Origin: Gemmatimonadaceae bacterium | Lineage (GTDB): Bacteria > Gemmatimonadota > Gemmatimonadetes > Gemmatimonadales > Gemmatimonadaceae | Length of the DNA stretch: 64,000 bases | Direction: 5' to 3' | NCBI GenBank assembly: GCA_025358925.1 | Contig: JANYHT010000036.1 | Coordinates: forward strand, 1 to 64,000 | Shown here: positions 8,990 through 17,634 of the stretch, in pieces | Position numbering within the stretch: position 1 is the first letter of the stretch | Layout: each line of letters opens with the position of its first letter | The notes under the pieces: model-generated | What the model saw: the letters and a program-made list of their open reading frames with translations, nothing else | Databases searched by the model: none | Told to the model about the DNA's origin: nothing | Translations under genes and position numbers: made by a program

Positions 8990-10136
8990 CTAGAACCGCG
9001 CCTCGAGCTTATCCATCGCTGCCGAAAGGTGCGCTCCGTTCTGTTGTGCATACCGTTCGACCATCGCCAGCGTCTTGTGGCCGCTGATGCGCTTAACGGT
9101 GGGCAGGTCGATGTCGGCCTGAACGAGGTGCGTGATCGTGGTATGCCGCAACGTGTGACGGACTACAAGATCAGGATCCAGTCCGGCCGCAGTTACTACC
9201 CTCCGGAACGGGATGTGAATGTCCAACGCGTGTCCACTCTTCGCGGTCGGTGAGGGAAACAGCCATGGTGATTCGTGGGCCGTCGCCTCCATCCAATCTT
9301 GAAGGAACGTCGCGACACGCGCTGTGATGGGTTGCTCTCTTGCGCCGGCCTTTGCCTTCGGGATGAAGATGATGCGCCGCTCGACATCGATGTTTTCGTG
9401 TCGAATGGACAAATTTCCATGCGACGCATCGACGTCTCGACGCCGATGACGATGAAGGGGTAGACCTGCGGGTTCTGATCCTGCTTGGCGCACTCGATGA
9501 GTCGCGCCACCTGCTCGACGGTCAAGTACGTTATGCGCCCCTGGGATTCCGTGAGCCGCTTGATCCGTGTGGGTCGGCGGTCAATCCAGCCCCAATCGAT
9601 TGCCATGTTGAACAGGTGAGACAGCACGGCGAGTTCTCGATTGATCGTCGCGGGCTTGGTTTGCGTCGCTTTGCCCTCACCGCGCACGATTGTCTTTCCT
9701 CGCGGTCTGACCTCAACGGCCTCCTTCGCGCGCTGGTGTTTATAGCGTTCGATGTCGAGAGGACTGATCTTCGAGAGGGGCATGTCTCCGAAGAAGGGAA
9801 TCAGGTGCGACTGCAGCCGCTGGCGCTTCATCCGAAGGTCCTTGCCGTCGGTTGCCGCCAAACGCTCGAGATACGTAGTCGCCGCCGCTCGGAATGACAT
9901 CGCAAGCTTGCGCCCCTTGGGGAGTGCGAGTCGACCATTGCGGGCATTGCTGCGCTGCTCTCGATGAACTGCTCGGCATGGGTACGCGTCGTGCCGTCCG
10001 ACTCACGACCGACCACGCGATGAATGCGCGCACCGTCGACCATGATGTTGATGCTGTATACGCCGTCGCCTTACGCGTCGCGCGCGAAGGTGATGCCATG
10101 CTCAGTGACCGCCCTACCGGCCTCCAACTGGTTCAT
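8990..10136 (-). pseudogene. Tyrosine-recombinase integrase, inactivated (one stop, two frameshifts)
   Basis: Reading the minus strand from ATG 10136: MNQLEAGRAVTEHGITFARD, then an in-frame TAA, then GVYSINIMVDGARIHRVVG in the same frame. A frameshift near 9950 leads to NARNGRLALPKGRKLAMSF and the core-binding domain (RQRLQSHLIPFFGD), and a second near 9425 leads into the catalytic C-terminus. The catalytic set is otherwise there: Arg in SMRRMEI, Lys in IPKAKAGAREQP, HTLRH, SGHK and the Tyr of MVERYAQ. The family is the phage-type site-specific recombinase with an arm-binding N-terminus. Three lesions imply a dead gene. It lies 2.4 kb from the tRNA-Phe, on the opposite strand. Confidence 0.85.
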
Positions 10137-10151
10137 TGCCGCGCGTGTTAA

Positions 10152-10256
10152 ACGCGAAACTTGCGAGCCACGCGCGTCGTGCCCCACGTCGACGTCGACG
10201 TCGAGCGCCGGGCGCTCACGCAGTACGCGTCGCTGGTCGCGGACCGTGCGCCATGA
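10152..10256 (+). pseudogene. IstA transposase remnant (C-terminal ~34 codons)
   Basis: Only the tail of an IS21-type IstA remains: a frame reading RATRVVPHVDVDVERRALT and ending QYASLVADRAP, with its TGA overlapping the ATG of istB by four bases, the usual istA-istB arrangement. A TAA at 10149 ends the upstream extension, so the DDE catalytic core and the left end are gone. Confidence 0.6.
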
Positions 10257-11074
10257 GTACGCTCCGCGATCGCCTGCGCGCGCAGCTCGCCGACTGCAAG
10301 ATGCCCGGCGCGCTCGAAGCCGTCGATGACATTCTCCGGCGCATTGATGCCGGGGAACTCACCGCCGGTCCGGCCATGGAAACGCTGCTCGGCAGTCACA
10401 TTGCGCTTCGCAATCAGCGCCGCTTGCAAACCGCAATGCGGTGCGCGCGGCTCCCGGCAGTGAAGACACTCGACGACTTTGACTTCACGTTTCAGCCGTC
10501 GGTGAAACGCGATCAGCTGGAGAGTTTGCACACCCTCCAGTTTCTCGAGCGCAAGGAAAACGTCGTCTTCTTCGGCCCGCTTGGCGTTGGCAAAACGCAC
10601 CTCGCGAACAGTCTCGCCGTGATCGCGGCGGAGCGCGGAAGACGCGCCTACTACGCCACGCTGGCGGATTTAATCACGTGGCTCGAAGACGCGCAGCACG
10701 CAGGCCATCTCACGCGTCGGCTCCGTACGCTCGTGTCGCCGAGTCTGATGGTCGTTGACGAAATCGGCTACCTGCCGATCTCCCGCACCGGCGCGCAGCT
10801 GTTCTTCCAGCTCATGAGTCGCCGCTACGAGCACGCGTCGACGGTGCTCACGAGCAACAAGGCCTTTGAAGAATGGGGCGAGGTGTTCGGCGACGACGTG
10901 ATGGCCGCCGCGCTCATCGATCGCCTCGTGCATCACTGTCACATCGTCAATATCCGCGGGAACAGCTACCGCATGCGCGAGCACCGCGCGCTCGCCAGTC
11001 GGCTCGCGCCCACCGCCCCGCCCGAGCCGCCGCACGACTCCCGTGAACGCCGCCCTCGCCGACAGGAGGCCTAA
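10253..11074 (+). CDS. istB: IstB-like ATPase of IS21 family
   Basis: A 273-residue AAA+ ATPase that assists IstA transposase in target selection. Walker A is GPLGVGKTH and Walker B LMVVDEIGYLP; the family block LTSNKAFEEWGEVFGDD and the C-terminal RLVHHCHIVNIRGNSYR are present. The start is ATG 10253, overlapping the TGA of the IstA tail. It looks intact and full length although its partner is missing. The tail is proline- and arginine-rich. Confidence 0.93.
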   Translation: MSTLRDRLRAQLADCKMPGALEAVDDILRRIDAGELTAGPAMETLLGSHIALRNQRRLQTAMRCARLPAVKTLDDFDFTFQPSVKRDQLESLHTLQFLERKENVVFFGPLGVGKTHLANSLAVIAAERGRRAYYATLADLITWLEDAQHAGHLTRRLRTLVSPSLMVVDEIGYLPISRTGAQLFFQLMSRRYEHASTVLTSNKAFEEWGEVFGDDVMAAALIDRLVHHCHIVNIRGNSYRMREHRALASRLAPTAPPEPPHDSRERRPRRQEA

Positions 11075-11105
11075 CCCCCCAACCGGGCTCACCCCCCCAC
11101 TCAAG

Positions 11106-11153
11106 TGCGCAATTCCTGTTGGTGAAAATGCGCAATTCTTCTTGGTGTTGACA
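11106..11153. repeat. IS21 right-end internal repeats and terminus
   Basis: TGCGCAATTCCTGTTGGTG at 11106-11124 is repeated with two changes at 11129-11147, followed directly by TGTTGACA ending in CA. IS21 ends characteristically carry such multiple subterminal repeats that bind IstA. Confidence 0.65.
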
Positions 11154-11261
11154 GAAGTGAAGATCAAGAGACCAAGGCTCAACGCCTTGTACCTGTCGGC
11201 TGCCCGGGCACCGCGTGCAGGCGACCAAACGACACCACGCGGTCAAGGGAGGGACAGCCGG

Positions 11262-11547
11262 ATGGACTACATCAGTGACTTACCGCCGCGACTCCAGCGG
11301 GCATGGACCGAATTTCTGCAGCGATACGAGTGGAACCACGTCGGTACGCTGACCACCGAACGGATCGAGTTGAGCCGCGACGCCTTTGCCAGACGATTCC
11401 TCAACCAGTACACCCGCGTACTGGCCAGACGGGCCCAGCGGGCACTCCATTGGTGCGCCGTCGTCGAAGGCGATCCGAATCGAAGACCGCCGAACTCATC
11501 TCCACTTCGTGATCGGCGGGACCGCCGACCTCGCCCTCTTGCATTAA
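11262..11547 (+). pseudogene. HUH/Rep-like protein remnant, frameshifted
   Basis: Starts ATG 11262 (MDYISDLPPRLQRAWTEF) and shows FARRFLNQYTRVLARR and ALHWCAVVEG. Near 11475 the frame changes by one base and resumes as IEDRRTHLHFVIGGTADLAL, ending TAA 11547. The His-hydrophobic-His (HLH) strand after an ALHW..VEG strand resembles motif 2 of HUH replication-initiator endonucleases. The catalytic Tyr region is missing, so this is a short N-terminal relic. The identity is inferred from the motif pattern only. Confidence 0.4.
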
Positions 11548-11563
11548 GTAGCGCGCTATATAA
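11544..11563. promoter_or_regulatory. Candidate MarR operator overlapping the marR promoter
   Basis: TTAAGTAGCGCGCTATATAA is a 20-base near-palindrome (two mismatched pairs) overlapping a perfect -10 (TATAAT, 11559-11564). It matches the pattern TTAnnTnGnGCnCnAnnTAA shared with the site at 12117. This suggests autorepression. Confidence 0.5.
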
Positions 11564-11574
11564 TACTGCGCGAT

Positions 11575-12054
11575 ATGAATCGTACCTCGACGCCGAAAAT
11601 ACCGGCTCCACCCGCCGCCGCCCTCGCGCTGGACGAACAGCTCTGCTTCGCGTTGTACTCGGCGTCGCTGGCAATGAACAAGCTCTATCGAGGGCTCTTG
11701 GCGGACTTGGGCATCACCTACCCGCAGTATCTCGTCATGCTCGTGCTTTGGGAGCGCGACGGCCTCCGAATTTCCGACATTGGTGAGCGACTCTATCTCG
11801 ATTCGGCCACGCTCACTCCATTGCTTAAGCGACTCGAAACAGCAGGATTGTTGCAACGTGCGCGCGCGATAGACGATGAGCGCAGTGTGATTGTGACGCT
11901 CACGTCTTCCGGTCGGACGCTGCGCAAACGGGCGCGCGCGATTCCGCCGCAGGTGGCATGCGCGGCACTGGCGCCGGACGTAAAGGACGGTGGTCGGTCG
12001 GTACACCGTGCGCTGCGAACGCTTCGTGATCGGGTGCTCGCGAACAGCGAGTGA
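11575..12054 (+). CDS. OhrR-like MarR family repressor
   Basis: A 159-residue winged-helix regulator. [16 protein letters not shown] places a cysteine at residue 24, matching the peroxide-sensing Cys of OhrR proteins, and [16 protein letters not shown] is the OhrR dimer/effector helix. The DNA-binding part is [20 protein letters not shown] followed by the wing ([11 protein letters not shown]). The family represses target genes until the Cys is oxidised by organic hydroperoxide. The ATG lies only 10 bases after the -10 TATAAT, so the transcript may be nearly leaderless. The normal partner ohr is not here; an exported hydrolase gene follows. Confidence 0.88.
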   Translation: MNRTSTPKIPAPPAAALALDEQLCFALYSASLAMNKLYRGLLADLGITYPQYLVMLVLWERDGLRISDIGERLYLDSATLTPLLKRLETAGLLQRARAIDDERSVIVTLTSSGRTLRKRARAIPPQVACAALAPDVKDGGRSVHRALRTLRDRVLANSE

Positions 12055-12116
12055 CGCAGCGCGGACTGCCGTCCCCTCGCACAGCAACGCACGAACTCGC
12101 GCCACGTCGGAACCAT

Positions 12117-12136
12117 TTAGATCGTGCACGATTTAA
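12117..12136. promoter_or_regulatory. Candidate MarR operator upstream of the hydrolase operon
   Basis: TTAGATCGTGCACGATTTAA has a perfect 12-base palindromic core (ATCGTGCACGAT) and near-perfect 20-base symmetry. It lies in the 150-base gap between the regulator and the hydrolase gene, and shares 13 of 20 positions with the site at 11544. Confidence 0.5.
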
Positions 12137-12204
12137 TAGCGCACAGTGTACATCCAAACCGTTGGTTGCCTGCCTCACCGATCATCCCTCCGGAGTGCTT
12201 CGCC

Positions 12205-13020
12205 ATGCACCACTCGATGCTTGCTTTTCCAACGTTCCGCCGAGCGGTAGCGTTGCTCGCGGCGTTGACGCTACCGACGTCAACCGCTGTTTACGCGCAA
12301 GTCACGCCGACTGCACATAAGCCGTCCATCGTGCTCGTACACGGTGCGCTTGCTGACGCGATGAGTTGGTCGCGCGTCATCGCACTCCTTGAGAACGGCG
12401 GCTACCACGTAACGACCGTCGAGAATCCACTCACGTCGCTCGATGCCGATGTGACAACCACGAAACGGATGATCGACGCACAAGTGGGTCCAGTTGTTGT
12501 TGTTGGGCATTCGTACGGCGGAGCGGTGATCAGCAACGCGGCGACGGGTAATGCCAATGTGAAGGCGTTGGTGTACATCGCCGGATTGGCACCGGACTCA
12601 GGCGAAGCAGTCTCGGCGAACCTCGACAAGTATCCATCGCCGCTCTCGACCGCATTCGCGCCCGATGCCGCTGGATTTCTGTATGTCGACCGCGTGAAGC
12701 TGCGTGATGTATTTGCGGCCGATCTCCCGATCACCGAAACAGGCGTGCTTGCTGCGACGCAAAAGCCAATCAACAGCGCGATTTTTCAGTCGACGCTCTC
12801 TGCGGTCGCTTGGAAGCACATTCCCTCGTGGTATCTCGTCGCGCAGCAGGACCGTGCGATCAATCCGGAGTTCGAACGCCTCCTTGCCAAGCGCATGCAC
12901 GCGACGACCGTTGAAATCGCCTCCAGTCACCTGCCGATGCTGTCGCACCCGGCCGCCGTGGTGCGCCTCATCGAGCAAGCAGCAATGTCCTCGTCTGCAT
13001 CAACCTCCAAGGAGTACTGA
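12205..13020 (+). CDS. Exported alpha/beta hydrolase
   Basis: A 271-residue protein. ATG 12205 is chosen because it gives a signal peptide ending AVYAQ; longer frames reach 12124. The nucleophile elbow is GHSYGG (Ser103), the oxyanion strand IVLVHGALADAMSW, and the catalytic His is probably in SSHLPMLSHP near the end. It resembles the ester/amide hydrolase group of salicylate-esterase type (PF12697). The substrate cannot be read from sequence. It sits two bases upstream of the isocitrate-lyase-like gene and behind the MarR regulator, so the pair is probably hydroperoxide- or electrophile-induced (inference). Confidence 0.85.
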   Translation: MHHSMLAFPTFRRAVALLAALTLPTSTAVYAQVTPTAHKPSIVLVHGALADAMSWSRVIALLENGGYHVTTVENPLTSLDADVTTTKRMIDAQVGPVVVVGHSYGGAVISNAATGNANVKALVYIAGLAPDSGEAVSANLDKYPSPLSTAFAPDAAGFLYVDRVKLRDVFAADLPITETGVLAATQKPINSAIFQSTLSAVAWKHIPSWYLVAQQDRAINPEFERLLAKRMHATTVEIASSHLPMLSHPAAVVRLIEQAAMSSSASTSKEY

Positions 13021-13022
13021 AC

Positions 13023-13868
13023 ATGTCACCGACCGATCGTGCGCTTCTGTTTCGGCAGTTGCACGCAGCGAATGCCGACGCGCTGCTGGTGTTACCAAAC
13101 GCGTGGGATGCGATGAGTGCGCGCGTGGTCGAAGCGGCGGGCGCCCGCGCGATTGCGACCACCAGCGCCGGCATTTCGTGGGCACTGGGTTTTCCTGATG
13201 GACAAGGCCTCACGCGTGAGGCGATGATCGACGCCGTTCGCTGTATTGTGCACGCGGTGCGTATTCCGGTGACAGCCGATATCGAGAGCGGCTACGGCGA
13301 CGGCTCGCCCAGCGCAGTCGCCGAAACAGTGCGTGGTATCATCGCGGCGGGCGCGATTGGCGTGAATCTCGAAGACTCGCCCGGTCGTGATGGTGCGGCG
13401 TTACTCGACGTTGCCGTGCAGAGCGCTCGACTATCGGCCGCGCGCGATGCGGCTGCGGCATCGGGCGTACCCGCGTTCATTAATGCGCGCGTGGACACGT
13501 ATTTGAGGCAGGTTGGCGATGCGAACGATCGATTTGACGAGACCGTGCGTCGCGCGCGCGCGTACGTTGCCGCGGGTGCGGATGGCGTGTTTGTGCCGTT
13601 GGCACCGGACGCGGATACGACTCAGCGACTGGCGGCGAGTGTTGGCGCGCCGTTGAACGTCATCGCGGGGCCTGGATCTCCATCAGTGACCGAACTACGC
13701 GCGTTGGGCGTGGCGCGCGTAAGCGTTGGGCCGGGCCTTGCTCGATCAGTCATGGCGCACATCCGCCGTGCGACGACAGAACTCCTTGGTGCAGGGACGT
13801 ATGAGGCGCTACGCGAACAGATTTCATCGCCTGAGGCGAATGGTCTGTTCGCGAAGCGCGAAAAGTAA
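13023..13868 (+). CDS. Isocitrate lyase/PEP mutase superfamily protein
   Basis: A 281-residue TIM-barrel enzyme. LLVLPNAWDAMSARVVE opens the family; VTADIESGYGDG (Asp86, Glu88) and GVNLEDSP (Glu117, Asp118) supply the Mg2+ site; INARVDTYL and the ATGxD-like YVAAGADGVFVP follow. The KKCGH loop of true isocitrate lyase is lacking, so it belongs to the PEP-mutase / oxaloacetase / carboxyphosphoenolpyruvate-synthase-like branch, with C-C or C-P lyase chemistry on a 2-oxo acid. The exact reaction is unknown. It is the last gene of the regulator-hydrolase group and a terminator follows. Confidence 0.85.
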   Translation: MSPTDRALLFRQLHAANADALLVLPNAWDAMSARVVEAAGARAIATTSAGISWALGFPDGQGLTREAMIDAVRCIVHAVRIPVTADIESGYGDGSPSAVAETVRGIIAAGAIGVNLEDSPGRDGAALLDVAVQSARLSAARDAAAASGVPAFINARVDTYLRQVGDANDRFDETVRRARAYVAAGADGVFVPLAPDADTTQRLAASVGAPLNVIAGPGSPSVTELRALGVARVSVGPGLARSVMAHIRRATTELLGAGTYEALREQISSPEANGLFAKREK

Positions 13869-13909
13869 TCACGTTGCATGGAAGTACGACTCGGCAAATA
13901 CACAGCGTG

Positions 13910-13940
13910 ACGGACCCAGGGATTATGCTGGGTCCGTTTT
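13910..13940 (+). terminator. Rho-independent terminator
   Basis: ACGGACCCAG and CTGGGTCCGT pair perfectly across an 8-base loop and run into TTTT. It ends the regulator/hydrolase/lyase unit. The rest of the gap to 14137 contains no gene I can support. Confidence 0.88.
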
Positions 13941-14137
13941 GGTTCGCGTTACGTCATATGCGCAATTGTGACATGCAATGTGGATTGGTTGCTCAGAGGC
14001 CGCATTCCCAGAGACCCGCTCCGCGAAGCGATTTCACCAGCGTGAACTGTCATGTTGCATCGTTGCGTGAGGTTGATACGCTCGCGCAAGCCATCGTGCT
14101 CGTGACGGCCATGGGGTTGGATGTGAGAACGGAATAA

Positions 14138-17100
14138 TCAGAACGTGTATCGAAGACCGGCCTGCAATTGCCAGCGTGACTGCAGATCATCGACTTGATA
14201 CGGTGTTCCCGCCAATGGATCGAAGCTGAAGTTTGGCGTGCTACCGACGCCCCGCCCCGAACGATACGCGAGCGGATACACGTTCTGATTATTCAGGTTC
14301 GGCACGAAGTAGAACTTCCCCCAGTTATTGTTGAGCAGATTCGAGACATTTAGTACATCGAGCGTCAACTGTAGATTGTGCGGCGTCGCACTTTGATCCA
14401 CGCGAATGTCCTGCGACAATCGGAGATCAGCGCGGTGATTCCATGGCGTGCGCGCGCCGTTTCGTTCGGCAACTTGGCCGCGATGCGAATTGAGGTACGA
14501 GTCGGAACTGATAAATCTGTCAAGATCAGTCCATATCTGTGCCGGTGTACGCATGTCAACCAATCCAGCCGGACGACTTGACGGAATAAGGTTGATTTCG
14601 CTTTGGGTGCGCGGAATGTAGATCAGGTCATTATTTGCCGACCCATCGTTGTTCACGTCGCCGGTATAGACATACGAGAACGGACTTCCGGACTGCCCGG
14701 TATAGACAACAGACGCCGACGTGGCGGTGCGAGTGCTCCACGCGTGGTTCCAGCTCGCAGTTGCGACGACACGATGCCGGATGTCGAAATTTGAGTACAC
14801 GAGCGGATACTTGTTTGCTTCGTACAATTGATTGTATTCGACATTTGACTGCGGTGAATTGCGTTGTCCGTTGGCGATGTCCTTGGATCGCCCAAACGTG
14901 TAGGCGCTTGTGAGATCAAATCCGTCGCCAAATGTTTTGCGCAAACTCGCCGTGAGGTTGTAGCGGAAGCCTTGATTGGTGTTACTCAGCACATACACGG
15001 CCGAATACGGATTTGCCACACCGATTGGCGCGATCAAGCGCGATGCTGGATAAATTGGCCGAGGATCCGCGCCGCCCAAATTGCCGCTCGACGTCGGAAT
15101 ATCTTGGTTCGTGTAGAGAATATCCTTCAACACTTTCGTGTACGACCCTTCCAACGTCAACCGCGTACGCGCGGGCAACGTCATATCGACGGCCAGATTT
15201 CCGCGCGCCATTTGCGGTTGCACATATTTGTTGTCGATCAAGTTGATTTCGTACACGTTGCCTTGTTTGTACAGTGAATTAATCGTGCTCTGCTGATTCG
15301 GGTCGATGATCAGAGGTACACTGGTCAAGGTCGCGTTGTACGCAGGTCTGTAGTCCACATTGGCAAACTGGATGCCGTTGTTCAGAAACGGATACGCGAA
15401 CCACGCGAACGGCATGCGTCCCTGAAATACACCAACGCCGCCGCGTACGACCAACGCGGATTGCGGCGCGACATCCCACGTGAAGCCGATGCGTGGCGCC
15501 ACGGTAATCGAACGACCGTAGTCGTTCGCATACTTCGCAAATGGTTGCGCGCCGTCGGCGGACGTGAAATTCGCGAAGGTCGATGCTTGCGACGCTTTGT
15601 CGGTGGTGGTCGCTTCGATGCGAACGCCGAGTGAAAGTCGAAGGTTTGATGCAAGCGCGATTTCATCCTGGACGTATGCGCTGGGCGTAAACACGTTAAA
15701 ATCAGCGCTCGGCGTGCCACTAACTGCGCTGAGCGTGTTGTTGTTTACGCTGTACGTGGCGCGAATACGGTTTGGCTGCCCCGCGAGGAATGCGGCGAGA
15801 TTTGGATACTGCCAGCGCCCGTTGTACGAGTTCAGAAACGTGTATTGCACTTTGTACATCTCATTGTGGGACCCGATGGTTACGGTGTGCCTGCCGCCAC
15901 TCCACGTGAGATTGTCGGTGAGTTCGAGCGTGCTCGTATGCTGGCGATACACGGCTGACTCACGGTCGCTGCCAGCGTTGATCTGGCCATACCCAAGGTC
16001 CGCGATCTCGATTTGCGGAGAAATTTGTGTGCCGTACGGTGTGCGTTTGTCGCTGACGACTGAGAAGCCGCCAATCAAACTGTTCGACAGGCTGTTGTTA
16101 ACCTGCGTCTTTAGTTCGGCCACCAATCCATTCGTGGTGCTGTGATGTACGAAGTCCTGCGAAGCGAGCTTGTTCAGCGACTGGCCACGTTCAAGGTTGC
16201 CCGCCTCGGCTGACACAAAGTTATCGCGTACCGTAAGCACTGAATTGCCGACGTTCGCATCGATGCGGGCGAGAAATTTCTGACTGTTTGCATTGATCGT
16301 ATAATTGCTGATCGACCCGGGATCGAAGCCAGTAAACCCTGCACGTGCGGCATATGATTTAAGTGAGTCGCGCACCAACGCTGCCACGTTTGCCGTGAGC
16401 AGGGCGCCCGTTGATCCAGGTGCAAACAATACAGGGTCGGTGTGTCGTGAAACCTCTGCGTTCAGAAAGTAGAACACTCTGTTTGTGAGGAGAGGACCGC
16501 CGAGTCTTGCCCCGATTGAATAATTCTGAAAACCCGTGGGCAATGCACCGGAAAGGCCACGCCCGATGAATGACGGCGCCTGACCAAAGGTGTACACCGA
16601 ACCGGTCGTGCTATTCGTGCCCGCCCGCGTCACCGCGTTCACGCTTGCTCCAGTAAAGCTGCCGATCTTCACGTCGAACGGTGAAAGGGAAACGGATACC
16701 TGTTCGACCGCGTCGAGAGAGATTGGCTGTGTGCGCGCTAACCCACCGGGCGTCCCAGTCGGTACCGATGCGGTTGAGCTTCCCGACGATTGACTAAATC
16801 CAAACGCGTCGTTCGAACTGGCACCGTCGATCGTGAAGTTGTTGTAGCGGAAGTTCGAACCGGCAAACGAGACGCCATTGCCCTCCGGCGCGAGTCGCGT
16901 CATGTCTTGCAAGCTGCGCGACACTGTCGGAAGGCGCTGCAGTACTCGCTCGCTGACTTCCGTACTCGTGCCGGTCTTCCGAGCCACCTGTACGAGGTCT
17001 GCCGTCACGCCAATCAGTGCGAGTTGCACCGACGTTCGCTCTAGCGCGTAGTCGCGAGTCGACGAAAGACCCAATGTCACCGACAGATTGTGAATAGCGA

Positions 17101-17368
17101 GTGCTTTGTAACCGATCGCTGTCACCAGCACCGAATACGGATTGCCAGGCCGCAGATTCGCAGCGGTAAAGCGTCCATCGTCGTGCGAGCGAATCAGTAG
17201 TCGTTGCCCTGTCGGCTCAAAGATGATCGTGACGAGCGCATTCGGTACGATGACACCGCTGGCGTCGTGCACTGTGCCGGACAGCGAACCACTGGTGATC
17301 TGTGCGTTTGCCATTGCGGAGCATAGTGCCACCACCAATGCAGTGCTTGTGATCAGAAAAGAGCGCAT
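14138..17368 (-). CDS. Oar-like TonB-dependent outer-membrane receptor
   Basis: A 1076-residue protein from ATG 17368, chosen because it opens with signal peptide MRSFLITSTALVVALCSAM; ATG 17413 is a longer alternative. A carboxypeptidase-regulatory-like domain follows (SGTVHDASGVIVPNALVTI), then a plug with NNFTIDGASSNDAFGF and PISLDAVEQVSVSLSPFDVK, and a long barrel ending in QLQAGLRYTF with terminal aromatic. The layout matches Oar/TonB receptors common in Gemmatimonadota, Myxococcota and Acidobacteriota. The substrate is unknown. It is divergent from the response regulator, and the shared 266-base gap holds an 11-bp direct-repeat motif that could control both. Confidence 0.88.
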   Translation of the reverse strand: MRSFLITSTALVVALCSAMANAQITSGSLSGTVHDASGVIVPNALVTIIFEPTGQRLLIRSHDDGRFTAANLRPGNPYSVLVTAIGYKALAIHNLSVTLGLSSTRDYALERTSVQLALIGVTADLVQVARKTGTSTEVSERVLQRLPTVSRSLQDMTRLAPEGNGVSFAGSNFRYNNFTIDGASSNDAFGFSQSSGSSTASVPTGTPGGLARTQPISLDAVEQVSVSLSPFDVKIGSFTGASVNAVTRAGTNSTTGSVYTFGQAPSFIGRGLSGALPTGFQNYSIGARLGGPLLTNRVFYFLNAEVSRHTDPVLFAPGSTGALLTANVAALVRDSLKSYAARAGFTGFDPGSISNYTINANSQKFLARIDANVGNSVLTVRDNFVSAEAGNLERGQSLNKLASQDFVHHSTTNGLVAELKTQVNNSLSNSLIGGFSVVSDKRTPYGTQISPQIEIADLGYGQINAGSDRESAVYRQHTSTLELTDNLTWSGGRHTVTIGSHNEMYKVQYTFLNSYNGRWQYPNLAAFLAGQPNRIRATYSVNNNTLSAVSGTPSADFNVFTPSAYVQDEIALASNLRLSLGVRIEATTTDKASQASTFANFTSADGAQPFAKYANDYGRSITVAPRIGFTWDVAPQSALVVRGGVGVFQGRMPFAWFAYPFLNNGIQFANVDYRPAYNATLTSVPLIIDPNQQSTINSLYKQGNVYEINLIDNKYVQPQMARGNLAVDMTLPARTRLTLEGSYTKVLKDILYTNQDIPTSSGNLGGADPRPIYPASRLIAPIGVANPYSAVYVLSNTNQGFRYNLTASLRKTFGDGFDLTSAYTFGRSKDIANGQRNSPQSNVEYNQLYEANKYPLVYSNFDIRHRVVATASWNHAWSTRTATSASVVYTGQSGSPFSYVYTGDVNNDGSANNDLIYIPRTQSEINLIPSSRPAGLVDMRTPAQIWTDLDRFISSDSYLNSHRGQVAERNGARTPWNHRADLRLSQDIRVDQSATPHNLQLTLDVLNVSNLLNNNWGKFYFVPNLNNQNVYPLAYRSGRGVGSTPNFSFDPLAGTPYQVDDLQSRWQLQAGLRYTF

Positions 17369-17495
17369 GACGACCAGAGCTGGAGAAAGACCAATCGGAC
17401 GCGCCTTCGACATTGTGTCATCGCATGCCCGGTGGATCAAGGCAGGTTATGATGCGGGATCTCATCACAACGTCGTTGCGTTGTCATTTGTACTA

Positions 17496-17517
17496 TTCTT
17501 TGTGGGTTCTTAGTGGA
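17496..17517 (+). promoter_or_regulatory. 11-bp direct repeat, candidate response-regulator box 1
   Basis: TTCTTTGTGGG followed directly by TTCTTAGTGGA: two TTCTT half-sites exactly 11 bases apart, one helical turn, as in PhoB-type boxes. It lies 118 bases before the response-regulator start and matches 18 of its first 20 bases to the site at 19936. Confidence 0.6.
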
Positions 17518-17634
17518 GAATCGTGTTGTCGTCGCTAGACAATCGCTGAGTCGTTACTTTCTCGATACAAAAGGGCGATTTTCCGATTTGTGCGCTGCTG
17601 CTGCAAGCCGTTCACCCGTCTACGAGCGTCGTCC

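Larger units (their letters stand above)
10152..11153. mobile_element. Truncated IS21-family insertion sequence
   Basis: Comprises the istA tail, an intact istB and a right end with two 19-base direct repeats and a terminal TGTTGACA. The left part has been lost next to the integrase pseudogene. Without IstA it cannot transpose by itself. Confidence 0.7.

Noticed and set aside
10137-12054. attR copy of the tRNA-Phe 3' end on the far side of the integrase
   Set aside because: I searched by eye for the CCCTAGCCA-type end through this region and saw none.
13874-14137. Plus-strand frame of 87 codons after the lyase gene
   Set aside because: It contains the terminator hairpin, has no ribosome site and gives a product with no domain character.
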